A stretch of 64,000 bases of DNA from a virus, in the IMG/VR virus record IMGVR_UViG_3300009184_005291, positions 21,126-85,125 of that record; one strand, given 5' to 3'. Both the position numbers and the translations under genes were made by a program. The notes under the pieces were generated by a model, which saw only the letters and a program-made list of their open reading frames with translations, had not been told where the DNA came from and did no database searches. Shown here piece by piece: positions 14,321 to 22,078 of the stretch. Each line of letters begins with the position of its first letter. The stretch's first letter is position 1.

Positions 14321-16081
14321 GTGAACAAAGAACAATTAATTATAGAATATACGAAGTGTATGAGGAGTACTCCTTATGCACTTCGTTCTTATTTACAGAC
14401 ATACGATAATACAGTATCAAAGTATGTCCCATTAGAACTTTTTCCTGACCAAGTTTCACTACTTGAAGATTACGAAAGCTACAACGAAAACATTGCATTA
14501 AAATACAGACAAGCGGGGGTTTCAACTGTAACCGCGGCTTGGGCGTCAAAAAAACTTGCGTTTGCAAGAAAGGAAAAACCTGAAAAAGTTCTAATCATCG
14601 CCAACAAGTTGGATACTTCTGTGGAAATGGCCAACAAAATAAGGGCATTTATTGAACAATGGCCTGATTGGGTTGATATAAGATTCTCTGTGGAAAAAAA
14701 CTCCCAAAGACATTTCAAACTAAATAATGGATGTGAAGTTAAAGCGGTGGCAACATCCAAAGATGCTCTTAGAGGTTATACACCAACAATTCTTATTTTT
14801 GACGAAGCCGCCTTTATCGAGGCAGATGGAGACTTTTGGTCTGCTTGTATGGCTTCACTATCCACGGGTGGTAAAGTTATTGTAGTTTCCACACCAAACG
14901 GTTACGACCCAATCTATTATGAAATATATGACCAAGCATTAAGAGGAATGAATGATTTCAAAATCTCTGAAATGTTTTGGTATCGAGACCCTCGTTATAC
15001 CAAAGATTTGTACATGGTAAAGACAAATGATTTGGTTCATTATCTTTTGAATCGAGAAGATTATCCAATAGATACCGTAATTAACTTATCCAATAATAAT
15101 CCTTATGATAGAGACCATACTATTGTAACAGATTATATTTCCCAAGGATATAAACCTTGTTCTGCATGGTTTGAGGGAATGGTAAAAAAGCTCAAGTACG
15201 ATAGACGTAAAGTTGCTCAAGAACTTGAATGTAACTTCTTAGGATCGGGTGATAACGTATTCGATTCAGATCTAATGCAGAACATTTCCAAAAACCAATT
15301 AAGACCTCCACAAGCTAAACTTATGGGTAACGCTCTGTGGATTTTTAAGGAACCTGTAAATGGACATAAATATGTTATGGGGGTTGACGTTTCTCGTGGT
15401 GACTCTGAGGATTTTTCATCAATCCAAATTATTGATTTTGATGAACGGGAACAAGTATTAGAATATGTTGGTAAAATCCCTCCCGATGTTTTAGCAGAAA
15501 TTGCTTATAAGTGGGGGACAATGTACAATGCATTCTGTGTAATTGATATTACAGGAGGTATGGGAGTTTCAACCGCCAGAAAAATGCAAGAATTACAATA
15601 TCAACCCGGATTGTATGTTGATGGAGTCGATACTTCTAACAAATGGAAGTGGGACCCGAAAATAAATGAAAAAATTCCTGGTATCAACTTCAACACAAAA
15701 AGAGTTCAAATTATAGCCGCATTTGAAGAGGGGGTTAGACACGGATTTAAGATATATTCACATAGAACGTATAATGAGATGAATACCTTTGTATATATTC
15801 ATGGAAGACCTGATCACCAAAAAGGACAACATGATGATTGTATCATGGGTCTTTCCATGGCAATTTATGTTGCAGAGAAGTCATTTCAGTCATTAACAAA
15901 AGTTGTTAACCACACAAAAGCCATGTTGAATTCGTGGTCTACTGTGATGAATGAAAATAAAAATACTTCAGATTTTTTTAATCCATTGGTACCTCAGATG
16001 GGAAGAGACTCCAACTTGAGTAATAATGGGGCATCCAAAGCGGATTACCAAAAATATGGTTGGTTATTTGGTGCTAAATAA
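14321..16081 (+). CDS. Terminase large subunit (gp17-like)
   Basis: This motor cuts concatemeric DNA and pumps it through the portal into the prohead. ATPase: the Walker A variant RQAGVST at 63-69 (T4 gp17 has a similar SRQLGKTT), Walker B ILIFDEAAFIE at 157-167, and the coupling motif VVSTPNG at 188-194. Nuclease: the RNase-H-like acidic residues in VMGVDVSRGDSEDF (D355, D361), VIDITGG (D409) and a late HDD (QHDDCIMG). 586 aa is close to T4 gp17 (610 aa). The start is a GTG 8 nt after the previous stop; no earlier in-frame ATG fits. Just 36 nt separate it from the portal, with no sheath or tube genes between as in T4. Confidence 0.95.
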   Translation: MNKEQLIIEYTKCMRSTPYALRSYLQTYDNTVSKYVPLELFPDQVSLLEDYESYNENIALKYRQAGVSTVTAAWASKKLAFARKEKPEKVLIIANKLDTSVEMANKIRAFIEQWPDWVDIRFSVEKNSQRHFKLNNGCEVKAVATSKDALRGYTPTILIFDEAAFIEADGDFWSACMASLSTGGKVIVVSTPNGYDPIYYEIYDQALRGMNDFKISEMFWYRDPRYTKDLYMVKTNDLVHYLLNREDYPIDTVINLSNNNPYDRDHTIVTDYISQGYKPCSAWFEGMVKKLKYDRRKVAQELECNFLGSGDNVFDSDLMQNISKNQLRPPQAKLMGNALWIFKEPVNGHKYVMGVDVSRGDSEDFSSIQIIDFDEREQVLEYVGKIPPDVLAEIAYKWGTMYNAFCVIDITGGMGVSTARKMQELQYQPGLYVDGVDTSNKWKWDPKINEKIPGINFNTKRVQIIAAFEEGVRHGFKIYSHRTYNEMNTFVYIHGRPDHQKGQHDDCIMGLSMAIYVAEKSFQSLTKVVNHTKAMLNSWSTVMNENKNTSDFFNPLVPQMGRDSNLSNNGASKADYQKYGWLFGAK

Positions 16082-16082
16082 C

Positions 16083-16090
16083 TATTTATA
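16083..16090 (+). promoter_or_regulatory. TATTTATA late-type motif before the portal gene
   Basis: TATTTATA ends 27 nt before the ATG at 16118. A GAGGT at 16096-16100 lies in the leader, 17 nt from the start, too distant for a good Shine-Dalgarno. Confidence 0.55.
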
Positions 16091-16117
16091 TTACTGAGGT
16101 AAAGAGTAAATTAGATT

Positions 16118-17962
16118 ATGGCAGAACAAAATATGACGGTTTGGCAAAGACTGTCACAAACATTTGGACCTAACTCATTATTAAATCAAGACTATCCAAC
16201 ATTCAAGTTTGATAAAAAGGAACTCCTACGCACAAAAAGTAGAGAGGAGTATGAGAAAGAAAAACTTCAAGCACAACAAACATATTATCTTACCAATCAG
16301 TGGTCTAAGGTTGAAAATAACCTTTATTCTCAGGCGATTTATTATGAACCTACAAGGTTATCTGCTCAGTATGACTACGAATCAATGGAATACACTCCTG
16401 AGATTTCCGCAGCATTAGACATTTATGCCGAAGAGTCAACTACAACAAATGAGGACGGTTTCATATTACAAATTTATTCAGAATCTAAAAGAATTAAGGG
16501 AGTTCTTGCCGATTTATTTAACAATGCTTTAGACATCAACACCAATTTACCTATGTGGACAAGAAACACATGTAAATATGGTGATAACTTTGTATATCTG
16601 AAATTAGACCCTGAAAAAGGAATTGTTGGGGTACAACAATTACCGACTATTGAAATTGAAAGACATGAGGTTGGAGCAAGTGGTAAAATATCTGTCGATG
16701 TAAAAAATGAAGTAGATAAAGATAAAAAGGCGTTACACTTCACATGGAAAAATAAAAATATGGAATTCCAATCTTGGGAAATTGCTCACTTCAGATTATT
16801 AGGTGATGACAGAAAACTTCCATATGGAACTTCCATGTTAGAAAAAGCAAGACGTATTTGGAAACAACTTTTACTATCAGAAGATGCGATGTTAATTTAT
16901 CGTACATCAAGAGCCCCTGAGAGAAGAATGTTCAAAGTATTCGTTGGAAACATGAATGATGACGATGTTGAGGCTTATGTACAACGTGTTGCCAACAAGT
17001 TCAAAAGAGAACAAATTGTTGATAGTAAAACAGGTAACGTAGATATGAGATTCAATCAAATGGCGGTTGACCAAGATTATTTTATTCCTGTAAGAGACCC
17101 CGCAGCGCCAGACCCAATCTCAACATTACCTGGAGCAACTAACTTATCTGAAATTGCCGATATTGAATATATCCAAAAGAAATTGTTAACCGCCCTCCGA
17201 GTACCAAAGGCTTTCTTAGGATTTGAAGAAGTTGTTGGTGATGGTAAAAATTTGGCGTTACAAGATATACGATTTGCTCGTACCATCAACAGAATTCAAA
17301 AGAGTATGATTGCCGAATTGAATAAAATTGCAATTGTACATTTATTTTTATTAGGATTTGAAGACGAACTTTCAAATTTCACAATTGGATTAACAAATCC
17401 ATCTACTCAAGCGGATTTACTTAAAATTGATGTTTGGAAAGAGAAAGTATTATTGTATAAAGATTTGGTTTCTGATCCAGGAAATGGAATTCAGGCAACT
17501 TCATCTACATGGGCTAAGAAGCATATTTTTGGATGGTCAGATGACGAAGTTCGTTTGGACTTACAACAACAAAGAATTGAAAGAGCCGTTGGAGAAGAAT
17601 TAAAAGCGACTCCAACTGTTATAACAAAAACTGGATTGTTTGATAATATTGACAAATTATATGGTAGCCAAACAGGGTCAACACCAACGGCAGGAGCTTC
17701 TACGACAATGGACGGAGGAGAGGAATTAGGATCTCCACCATCATTTGGAGGAGGTGGTGGTGAGATACCTGGAGGAGAACCCGAGTTACCTCCAGCAGGT
17801 GAAGCTCCTCCCGCCGAAATAACACCAGAATCAAGGAAAAAAGATCTAAATATTTTAGTGGAAAATAATTTAATTGAAGGGTCTCGAATAATAAATTTGG
17901 GTCAGGGACAAGATTCTTTAGGAGAAATTTCAAAACACTTAGATAAGTTATTAAATTCATAA
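16118..17962 (+). CDS. Portal vertex protein (gp20-like)
   Basis: The portal forms the dodecameric ring at the head vertex and docks the terminase. The protein (614 aa; T4 gp20 is 524) shows family landmarks: the N-terminal YEPTRLSAQYDYESMEYTPEIS type segment, the DIYAEES stretch, EKARRIWKQLLLSEDAMLIYRTSRAPERRMFKVFVGN and the DIEYIQKKLLTALRVPKAFLGFE region, all typical of T4-like portals. The C-terminal about 70 residues are Gly/Pro-rich and extend past the T4 protein. It follows the terminase directly. Confidence 0.93.
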   Translation: MAEQNMTVWQRLSQTFGPNSLLNQDYPTFKFDKKELLRTKSREEYEKEKLQAQQTYYLTNQWSKVENNLYSQAIYYEPTRLSAQYDYESMEYTPEISAALDIYAEESTTTNEDGFILQIYSESKRIKGVLADLFNNALDINTNLPMWTRNTCKYGDNFVYLKLDPEKGIVGVQQLPTIEIERHEVGASGKISVDVKNEVDKDKKALHFTWKNKNMEFQSWEIAHFRLLGDDRKLPYGTSMLEKARRIWKQLLLSEDAMLIYRTSRAPERRMFKVFVGNMNDDDVEAYVQRVANKFKREQIVDSKTGNVDMRFNQMAVDQDYFIPVRDPAAPDPISTLPGATNLSEIADIEYIQKKLLTALRVPKAFLGFEEVVGDGKNLALQDIRFARTINRIQKSMIAELNKIAIVHLFLLGFEDELSNFTIGLTNPSTQADLLKIDVWKEKVLLYKDLVSDPGNGIQATSSTWAKKHIFGWSDDEVRLDLQQQRIERAVGEELKATPTVITKTGLFDNIDKLYGSQTGSTPTAGASTTMDGGEELGSPPSFGGGGGEIPGGEPELPPAGEAPPAEITPESRKKDLNILVENNLIEGSRIINLGQGQDSLGEISKHLDKLLNS

Positions 17963-17969
17963 TATTTAT
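17963..17969 (+). promoter_or_regulatory. TATTTAT late-type motif before the 17984 gene
   Basis: TATTTAT(T) directly after the portal stop codon; it ends 14 nt before the ATG at 17984. Confidence 0.5.
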
Positions 17970-17983
17970 TTGAAAAAGACACA

Positions 17984-18682
17984 ATGACCTTCGGAATAGT
18001 AAAATCCCTAATAGAAAAAAATCTCTTGGAATCATACAAAAATGAAATGGAATTCAAGAAGACTTTACGAGAATTCAAACACAACGTTTTGAATAATAAA
18101 GCTATGTCTAAAGCGTACGACATTTATAGTCAACTGAGTTCACCTCAAGGTTTAGGTGAACAAGATGCAAAAGATTTTATTGAAGAAGGGATTTCTTTAT
18201 TAAACAAAATTTTACCAAGTATTAAACTTCCAATTACTCTTTCCGAAAAAACTGAAAACAATTATACCGAAATTGATACATTAGTTTATAACCAAGGTGT
18301 TAATTTACTTGAAAGATTAAATGCGAAGAAAAATATTTTGAAGGTGGTTACATCAACTAAAGAAACAATTAAAGAAAATATTAATATTCCGATTAGTTCT
18401 ATGGTTACCATAGCAAACCAAACAGTTAATAACTACATACTTAGTTTAGATGAAAATTCTAAAAAAGAATTTTTTCAAATAGTTTCTGAAGATGTCAAAA
18501 CTTTGGAAGCAAAATTTGAAACAATTAAGGAAAGTGCAATATCTAAATTGACGGAACTCCAAAATAGTGAAGATTCGCAAGATATTAAAACAAAAATTTC
18601 AGAAACAATCGATAAAGTTAAGTCTGAAAAGTTTGACCAATTGAATTTTTTGAAATTAAAAAATTTGGAAGAATCAATTTGA
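17984..18682 (+). CDS. Hypothetical head-module protein between portal and protease
   Basis: 232 aa, Lys/Glu/Ile-rich and almost wholly helical, with coiled-coil character in the second half (EAKFETIKESAISKLTELQNSE). It occupies the place of T4 gp67/gp68 (small prohead core proteins) between portal and protease, but no sequence similarity can be claimed. It converges with the bS21 gene, overlapping it by 9 nt at the 3' end. Confidence 0.7.
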   Translation: MTFGIVKSLIEKNLLESYKNEMEFKKTLREFKHNVLNNKAMSKAYDIYSQLSSPQGLGEQDAKDFIEEGISLLNKILPSIKLPITLSEKTENNYTEIDTLVYNQGVNLLERLNAKKNILKVVTSTKETIKENINIPISSMVTIANQTVNNYILSLDENSKKEFFQIVSEDVKTLEAKFETIKESAISKLTELQNSEDSQDIKTKISETIDKVKSEKFDQLNFLKLKNLEESI

Positions 18683-18865
18683 TTGGTCTTTAATACTTTG
18701 AATATATTTCGCTTTTAGAATCTGTGCTCTTCTAAGTACAGATTTTTTTGTATATTCTCTTTTCTCGAATAAAATCTGATTTTGCTTTGTTTTGATTACT
18801 TTTGACTTTAGGGTTTTGAGGGCTTTCTCAATATTGTTACCCTGATTAATTTTAATTATTATCAT
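18674..18865 (-). CDS. rpsU: Ribosomal protein bS21 homologue
   Basis: 63 aa. bS21 sits on the 30S subunit next to the 3' end of 16S rRNA and affects initiation. The sequence IKINQGNNIEKALKTLKSKV, then KREYTKKSVLRR, then ILKAKYIQSIKD follows bS21 along its whole length and resembles the Bacteroidota version, which shares the GENIERALKR...FTKKSVxRRxxIQKAxYIQxLRD pattern. It is inserted on the minus strand inside the plus-strand head module. No strong Shine-Dalgarno precedes the start, unlike host Bacteroidota rpsU, which is reported to have one. A TATTTTTG element lies about 70 nt upstream on the minus strand. Phage bS21 proteins are thought to exchange into host ribosomes. Confidence 0.87.
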   Translation of the reverse strand: MIIIKINQGNNIEKALKTLKSKVIKTKQNQILFEKREYTKKSVLRRAQILKAKYIQSIKDQSN

Positions 18866-18964
18866 ATATTAGAAATATCTTCAAGTATAAAAAAATTTTG
18901 ACATTTATGTATATATTGTATATTTTTTCATTAACAAAAATAAACATACGTAATATCATTATTA

Positions 18965-19402
18965 ATGAAAAAAGGAAAAAGTGTTAAACTTAACCTATTC
19001 AATCCTATTAAGTCCCAATACGGGACAGTAGATTCCAAAAACTTAAAATCGGTTTATATAAATATTCAATCATGGGTTACACCAAAAGATGAGTTAGATA
19101 ATTGGAACCGAATTGTATCTGGTTTAGGAAGAGAAATAAAAAATTCAGTTTTTGAATCAATTGATTCAAAAATTTTTCAAGAAAAAAATATTGTTGATTT
19201 GGACCTAAGAACAAGTGGAATTTCTAAAGGGAAAAAATCATTTTTCAACTTAGAAATTAATCTATACACTCTCCGAGAGATGGATTTCAAATCTGATGAA
19301 ATAAAAGAATCCATAAAAAACATTGTCAAATCAATCTATAAAAATAACGTAGTTCAGAACAAATACTTCGAATTTTCAATTTCTAAAAAAGACGAAATTT
19401 AG
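18965..19402 (+). CDS. Hypothetical 145-aa head-module protein
   Basis: It starts MKKGKSVKLNLFNPIKSQYG and shows an alpha/beta pattern (SVYINIQSWVTPKDELDNWNRIVSGLGREI, then FFNLEINLYTLREMDF). No family recognised. Position between portal and protease suggests a role in head assembly. The start ATG follows an AT-rich spacer of 99 nt shared with the divergent bS21 promoter region. Confidence 0.65.
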   Translation: MKKGKSVKLNLFNPIKSQYGTVDSKNLKSVYINIQSWVTPKDELDNWNRIVSGLGREIKNSVFESIDSKIFQEKNIVDLDLRTSGISKGKKSFFNLEINLYTLREMDFKSDEIKESIKNIVKSIYKNNVVQNKYFEFSISKKDEI

Positions 19403-19421
19403 CAAACTATCTGAATCCGTA

Positions 19422-19428
19422 TATTTAT
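19422..19428 (+). promoter_or_regulatory. TATTTAT late-type motif before the prohead protease
   Basis: TATTTAT ends 13 nt before the ATG at 19442. Confidence 0.55.
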
Positions 19429-19441
19429 CTTAAAAGATTAG

Positions 19442-20158
19442 ATGAAAAATTTAAGAATTTTAGAAGCGAGCGAGCTTGGCCACGGTATATTAATTGAAAT
19501 GGACGCTGGTTGGGTTTCTCCGAAAGATGCTCAGAATATTGACATTATAAAAGAAGCATCCAATTTAGATTATAGAAATCCATTTGAATTTTACGCAGTA
19601 CTTCAAAAATATGATACTCCAAATAGAAATGGTAGAACATATCCTGAGAGGATTCTAAAAAGAGAGGCAGATAGATATAAACAATCTATTTCTAAGGGGT
19701 TGTCAACATCTGAATTAAATCACCCTGAATCATCATTAATTGACTTGGACAGAGTATCTCACATCATTACCGATATATGGTGGGATAAAAATATACTCAT
19801 GGGAAAACTCAAATTATTGACATCTCCAGGGTTTCACGAAAGAGGGATTGTTTCGACTAAAGGAGACCAAGCCGCCAACCTAATGAGACAAGGGGTAACT
19901 TTAGGTATTTCTTCAAGAGGTGTTGGGTCGTTGAAGAAAGTAGGAGAAAGAAATGAAGTACAAGATGACTTTGAACTAATCTGTTTTGATTTGGTATCTT
20001 CACCTTCAACTCCAGGAGCATATCTTTTTACTAATCCTGATGAACGAAGTAAATATGAAGAAAATTTAGAGGAGGAAATAAAATCTAAACAAAATAATGA
20101 GTACGCTGAAAAGTCAGTTGACTTAATGAAAAAATTAGACGATTTTTTAAGAAAATAA
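19442..20158 (+). CDS. Prohead core protease (gp21-like)
   Basis: This serine protease cleaves the scaffold and capsid proteins during head maturation. ELNHPE around H94 and GISSRGVGSL with S157/S158 give the His and Ser of the herpesvirus-assemblin-like fold shared by T4 gp21, and the segment CFDLVSSPSTPGAYL is another hallmark of the family. The protein is 238 aa, close to T4 gp21 (212 aa). It precedes the scaffold and capsid genes as in T4. Confidence 0.92.
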   Translation: MKNLRILEASELGHGILIEMDAGWVSPKDAQNIDIIKEASNLDYRNPFEFYAVLQKYDTPNRNGRTYPERILKREADRYKQSISKGLSTSELNHPESSLIDLDRVSHIITDIWWDKNILMGKLKLLTSPGFHERGIVSTKGDQAANLMRQGVTLGISSRGVGSLKKVGERNEVQDDFELICFDLVSSPSTPGAYLFTNPDERSKYEENLEEEIKSKQNNEYAEKSVDLMKKLDDFLRK

Positions 20159-20162
20159 AATT

Positions 20163-20372
20163 ATGGAAGAAAAATATTTTGTAGCAAAAATTCAGTACGA
20201 TTTTCCTGATGAAAACACAGGTAAGATTAAAAAAGTTAGAGAAGAGAAACTAGTAAAAGGTTACTCTGTCACAGACGTTGAAGCAAAAGTAACCAAGAAA
20301 TATGAGGGGTTCACTCATGATTGGAGAATCACTGCTGTGTCTGAAAGTAAAATCGACGAGGTAATTGAGTAA
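20163..20372 (+). CDS. DUF4494-like small protein
   Basis: 69 aa. YFVAKIQYDFPDENTGKIKK, then EEKLVKGYSVTDVEAKVTKKYEG follows the pattern of DUF4494 (a beta strand, KKV.E.YLV.A.S.TEAEA.), a small family common in Bacteroidota and their phages. Function unknown. Begins 5 nt after the protease stop and is followed by a terminator. Confidence 0.65.
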   Translation: MEEKYFVAKIQYDFPDENTGKIKKVREEKLVKGYSVTDVEAKVTKKYEGFTHDWRITAVSESKIDEVIE

Positions 20373-20398
20373 TCAACATTATTAAACTGAAACAAATG

Positions 20399-20424
20399 AA
20401 GTGGTCTATTGACCACTTTTTTTA
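20399..20424 (+). terminator. Terminator after the protease operon
   Basis: The stem GTGGTC / GACCAC with loop TATT is followed by seven T. Confidence 0.85.
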
Positions 20425-20465
20425 TTTTAGGGATATCGTGAAATGACTTTTTTTCATTTTGGTAC

Positions 20466-20473
20466 TATTTATA
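20466..20473 (+). promoter_or_regulatory. TATTTATA late-type motif before scaffold and capsid genes
   Basis: TATTTATA ends 24 nt before the ATG at 20498 and lies just beyond a terminator. As the capsid gene at 22079 has no such motif, this element probably drives both. Confidence 0.6.
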
Positions 20474-20497
20474 TGATAAATTAAACAATTTTTTTCT

Positions 20498-22036
20498 ATG
20501 CAAGAAAATAAAAACTTAGTACAGGAGGCGTTAATTCAAATGAAAAATGTTGAAGAAGCTATCGCCCAGAACGCAAAAGGAATACTTGCTTCTACTATGA
20601 AGGAAGAAATCAACCAATTAGTAAAAGAATCTCTATCAGAACAAGACATGGAAGATGAGGTTGAATTAGATACAGACATCGAAATGGATGAACCTGTTGA
20701 TAATGAAGATGATATGGAAATGGACATGGAATTTGACATGGACATGGATATGGATTCAGAAGAAAGTCCAATAGATTTGACTGACGCTTCTGACGAAGAA
20801 ATTCTGAAGGTGTTCAAGGCCATGGGTGAAGAAGATGGCATCATCGTAAAAAAAGATGGTGAAGATATTCACTTAACCGATAATGACACCGATTCTGAAT
20901 ACTTAGTTAAGCTTGGTGAGTCTGAAGAAGACGAAGAAGAATTAGACGAAACAATGCACATGGATGAAATGGATGACATGGATCTTGACACAGAAGATGT
21001 TATCAATGCAATTTTCTCTAAAGATGGCGATGTTGAAGACATCGACATGGAGGATGAAGAAGTTATGTACGAAATTGAATTTAACGAAGAAGATGATGAC
21101 ATGATGGAACAAGAAGATGATGACATGATGGAAGAAGAAGATGACGACATGATGGAAGAAGAAGATTTGGACGAATCTTACAACCACAGAAGATCTGTTA
21201 GAGAAGGTAAATCGACAGTAAAACCTAAGGGTGTTGGAATTGGGTCTGGACCAAAATTCACTTACAAAGATAAAGCTAAAGGCGGATTCGATGAAAAGAA
21301 GAAAGAAGGACCAAAATCAGTTGGTACTGGTAAACCAAAATTCGAATACAAGAAAGGTGAAAATATGGAACAAAAATCCAAAGTTGTTAAGGCAGAAACA
21401 AAAGAAGGTCAAGGATACAAAGACAAAGAGGATGAAAGATTGGCAATGAAACATGGTAAAATTGCTTCAAAAGATCTTAAAACTACTAAGGCTCGTAGAG
21501 ATGACGCAGGTTTTGAAAAAAGAGAAACCAAAGAGGCGGCTAGAACTTATGGAATGGGTTCAAAAGAAGGACGAGGACTAAGAAAAGGTATTACTAATAA
21601 CAGAAATTATGTTTATGGTAAAAACGGAGTAAAAGTTGAATCCACAGAATCAGAAGTTAATGTGTTGAGAGAAAAGAATGAAGAGTACAGAAAAGCATTA
21701 AATATTTTCAGAGAAAAACTTAATGAAGTTGCTATCTTCAACTCAAACTTGGCATATGCTACAAGATTGTTCACTGAACATTCGACCACTAAAAAAGAGA
21801 AAATTAATATTCTTAGAAGATTCGATAATGTAGATACTTTGAAAGAATCTAAAAATCTTTATAGGTCAATTAAAGATGAATTGTCTAAAACTGAAAGTAC
21901 ACCAATTAACGAATCAGTAGAAGCTAAATTAAACAAGAATGTTTCTACAGGTTCATCAACTACCCTAATTGAATCAAAAACTTATGAGAATCCTCAATTC
22001 TTAAGAATGAAAGATTTGATGAGTAAAATTGGGTAA
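20498..22036 (+). CDS. Prohead scaffold/core protein (gp22-like)
   Basis: 512 aa. Its place between protease and capsid, together with very acidic Met/Asp/Glu repeats (residues about 48-90 and 145-225, including three copies of a DDDMMEEE-type unit), a basic middle (GSGPKFTYKDKAKGG...) and a helical C-terminal end (EEYRKALNIFREKLNEVAIFNSNLAYATRLFTEHSTTKKEKI), points to the major core protein around which the head assembles. The C-terminal helix NSNLAYATRL...TKKEKI is the part most like T4-like gp22. At 512 aa it is nearly double T4 gp22 (269 aa) owing to the acidic inserts. It is expected to be degraded by the protease. Confidence 0.8.
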   Translation: MQENKNLVQEALIQMKNVEEAIAQNAKGILASTMKEEINQLVKESLSEQDMEDEVELDTDIEMDEPVDNEDDMEMDMEFDMDMDMDSEESPIDLTDASDEEILKVFKAMGEEDGIIVKKDGEDIHLTDNDTDSEYLVKLGESEEDEEELDETMHMDEMDDMDLDTEDVINAIFSKDGDVEDIDMEDEEVMYEIEFNEEDDDMMEQEDDDMMEEEDDDMMEEEDLDESYNHRRSVREGKSTVKPKGVGIGSGPKFTYKDKAKGGFDEKKKEGPKSVGTGKPKFEYKKGENMEQKSKVVKAETKEGQGYKDKEDERLAMKHGKIASKDLKTTKARRDDAGFEKRETKEAARTYGMGSKEGRGLRKGITNNRNYVYGKNGVKVESTESEVNVLREKNEEYRKALNIFREKLNEVAIFNSNLAYATRLFTEHSTTKKEKINILRRFDNVDTLKESKNLYRSIKDELSKTESTPINESVEAKLNKNVSTGSSTTLIESKTYENPQFLRMKDLMSKIG

Positions 22037-22078
22037 TCAAAATTAAATAAACAAATAAAACAAAACAAAATACTAAAA

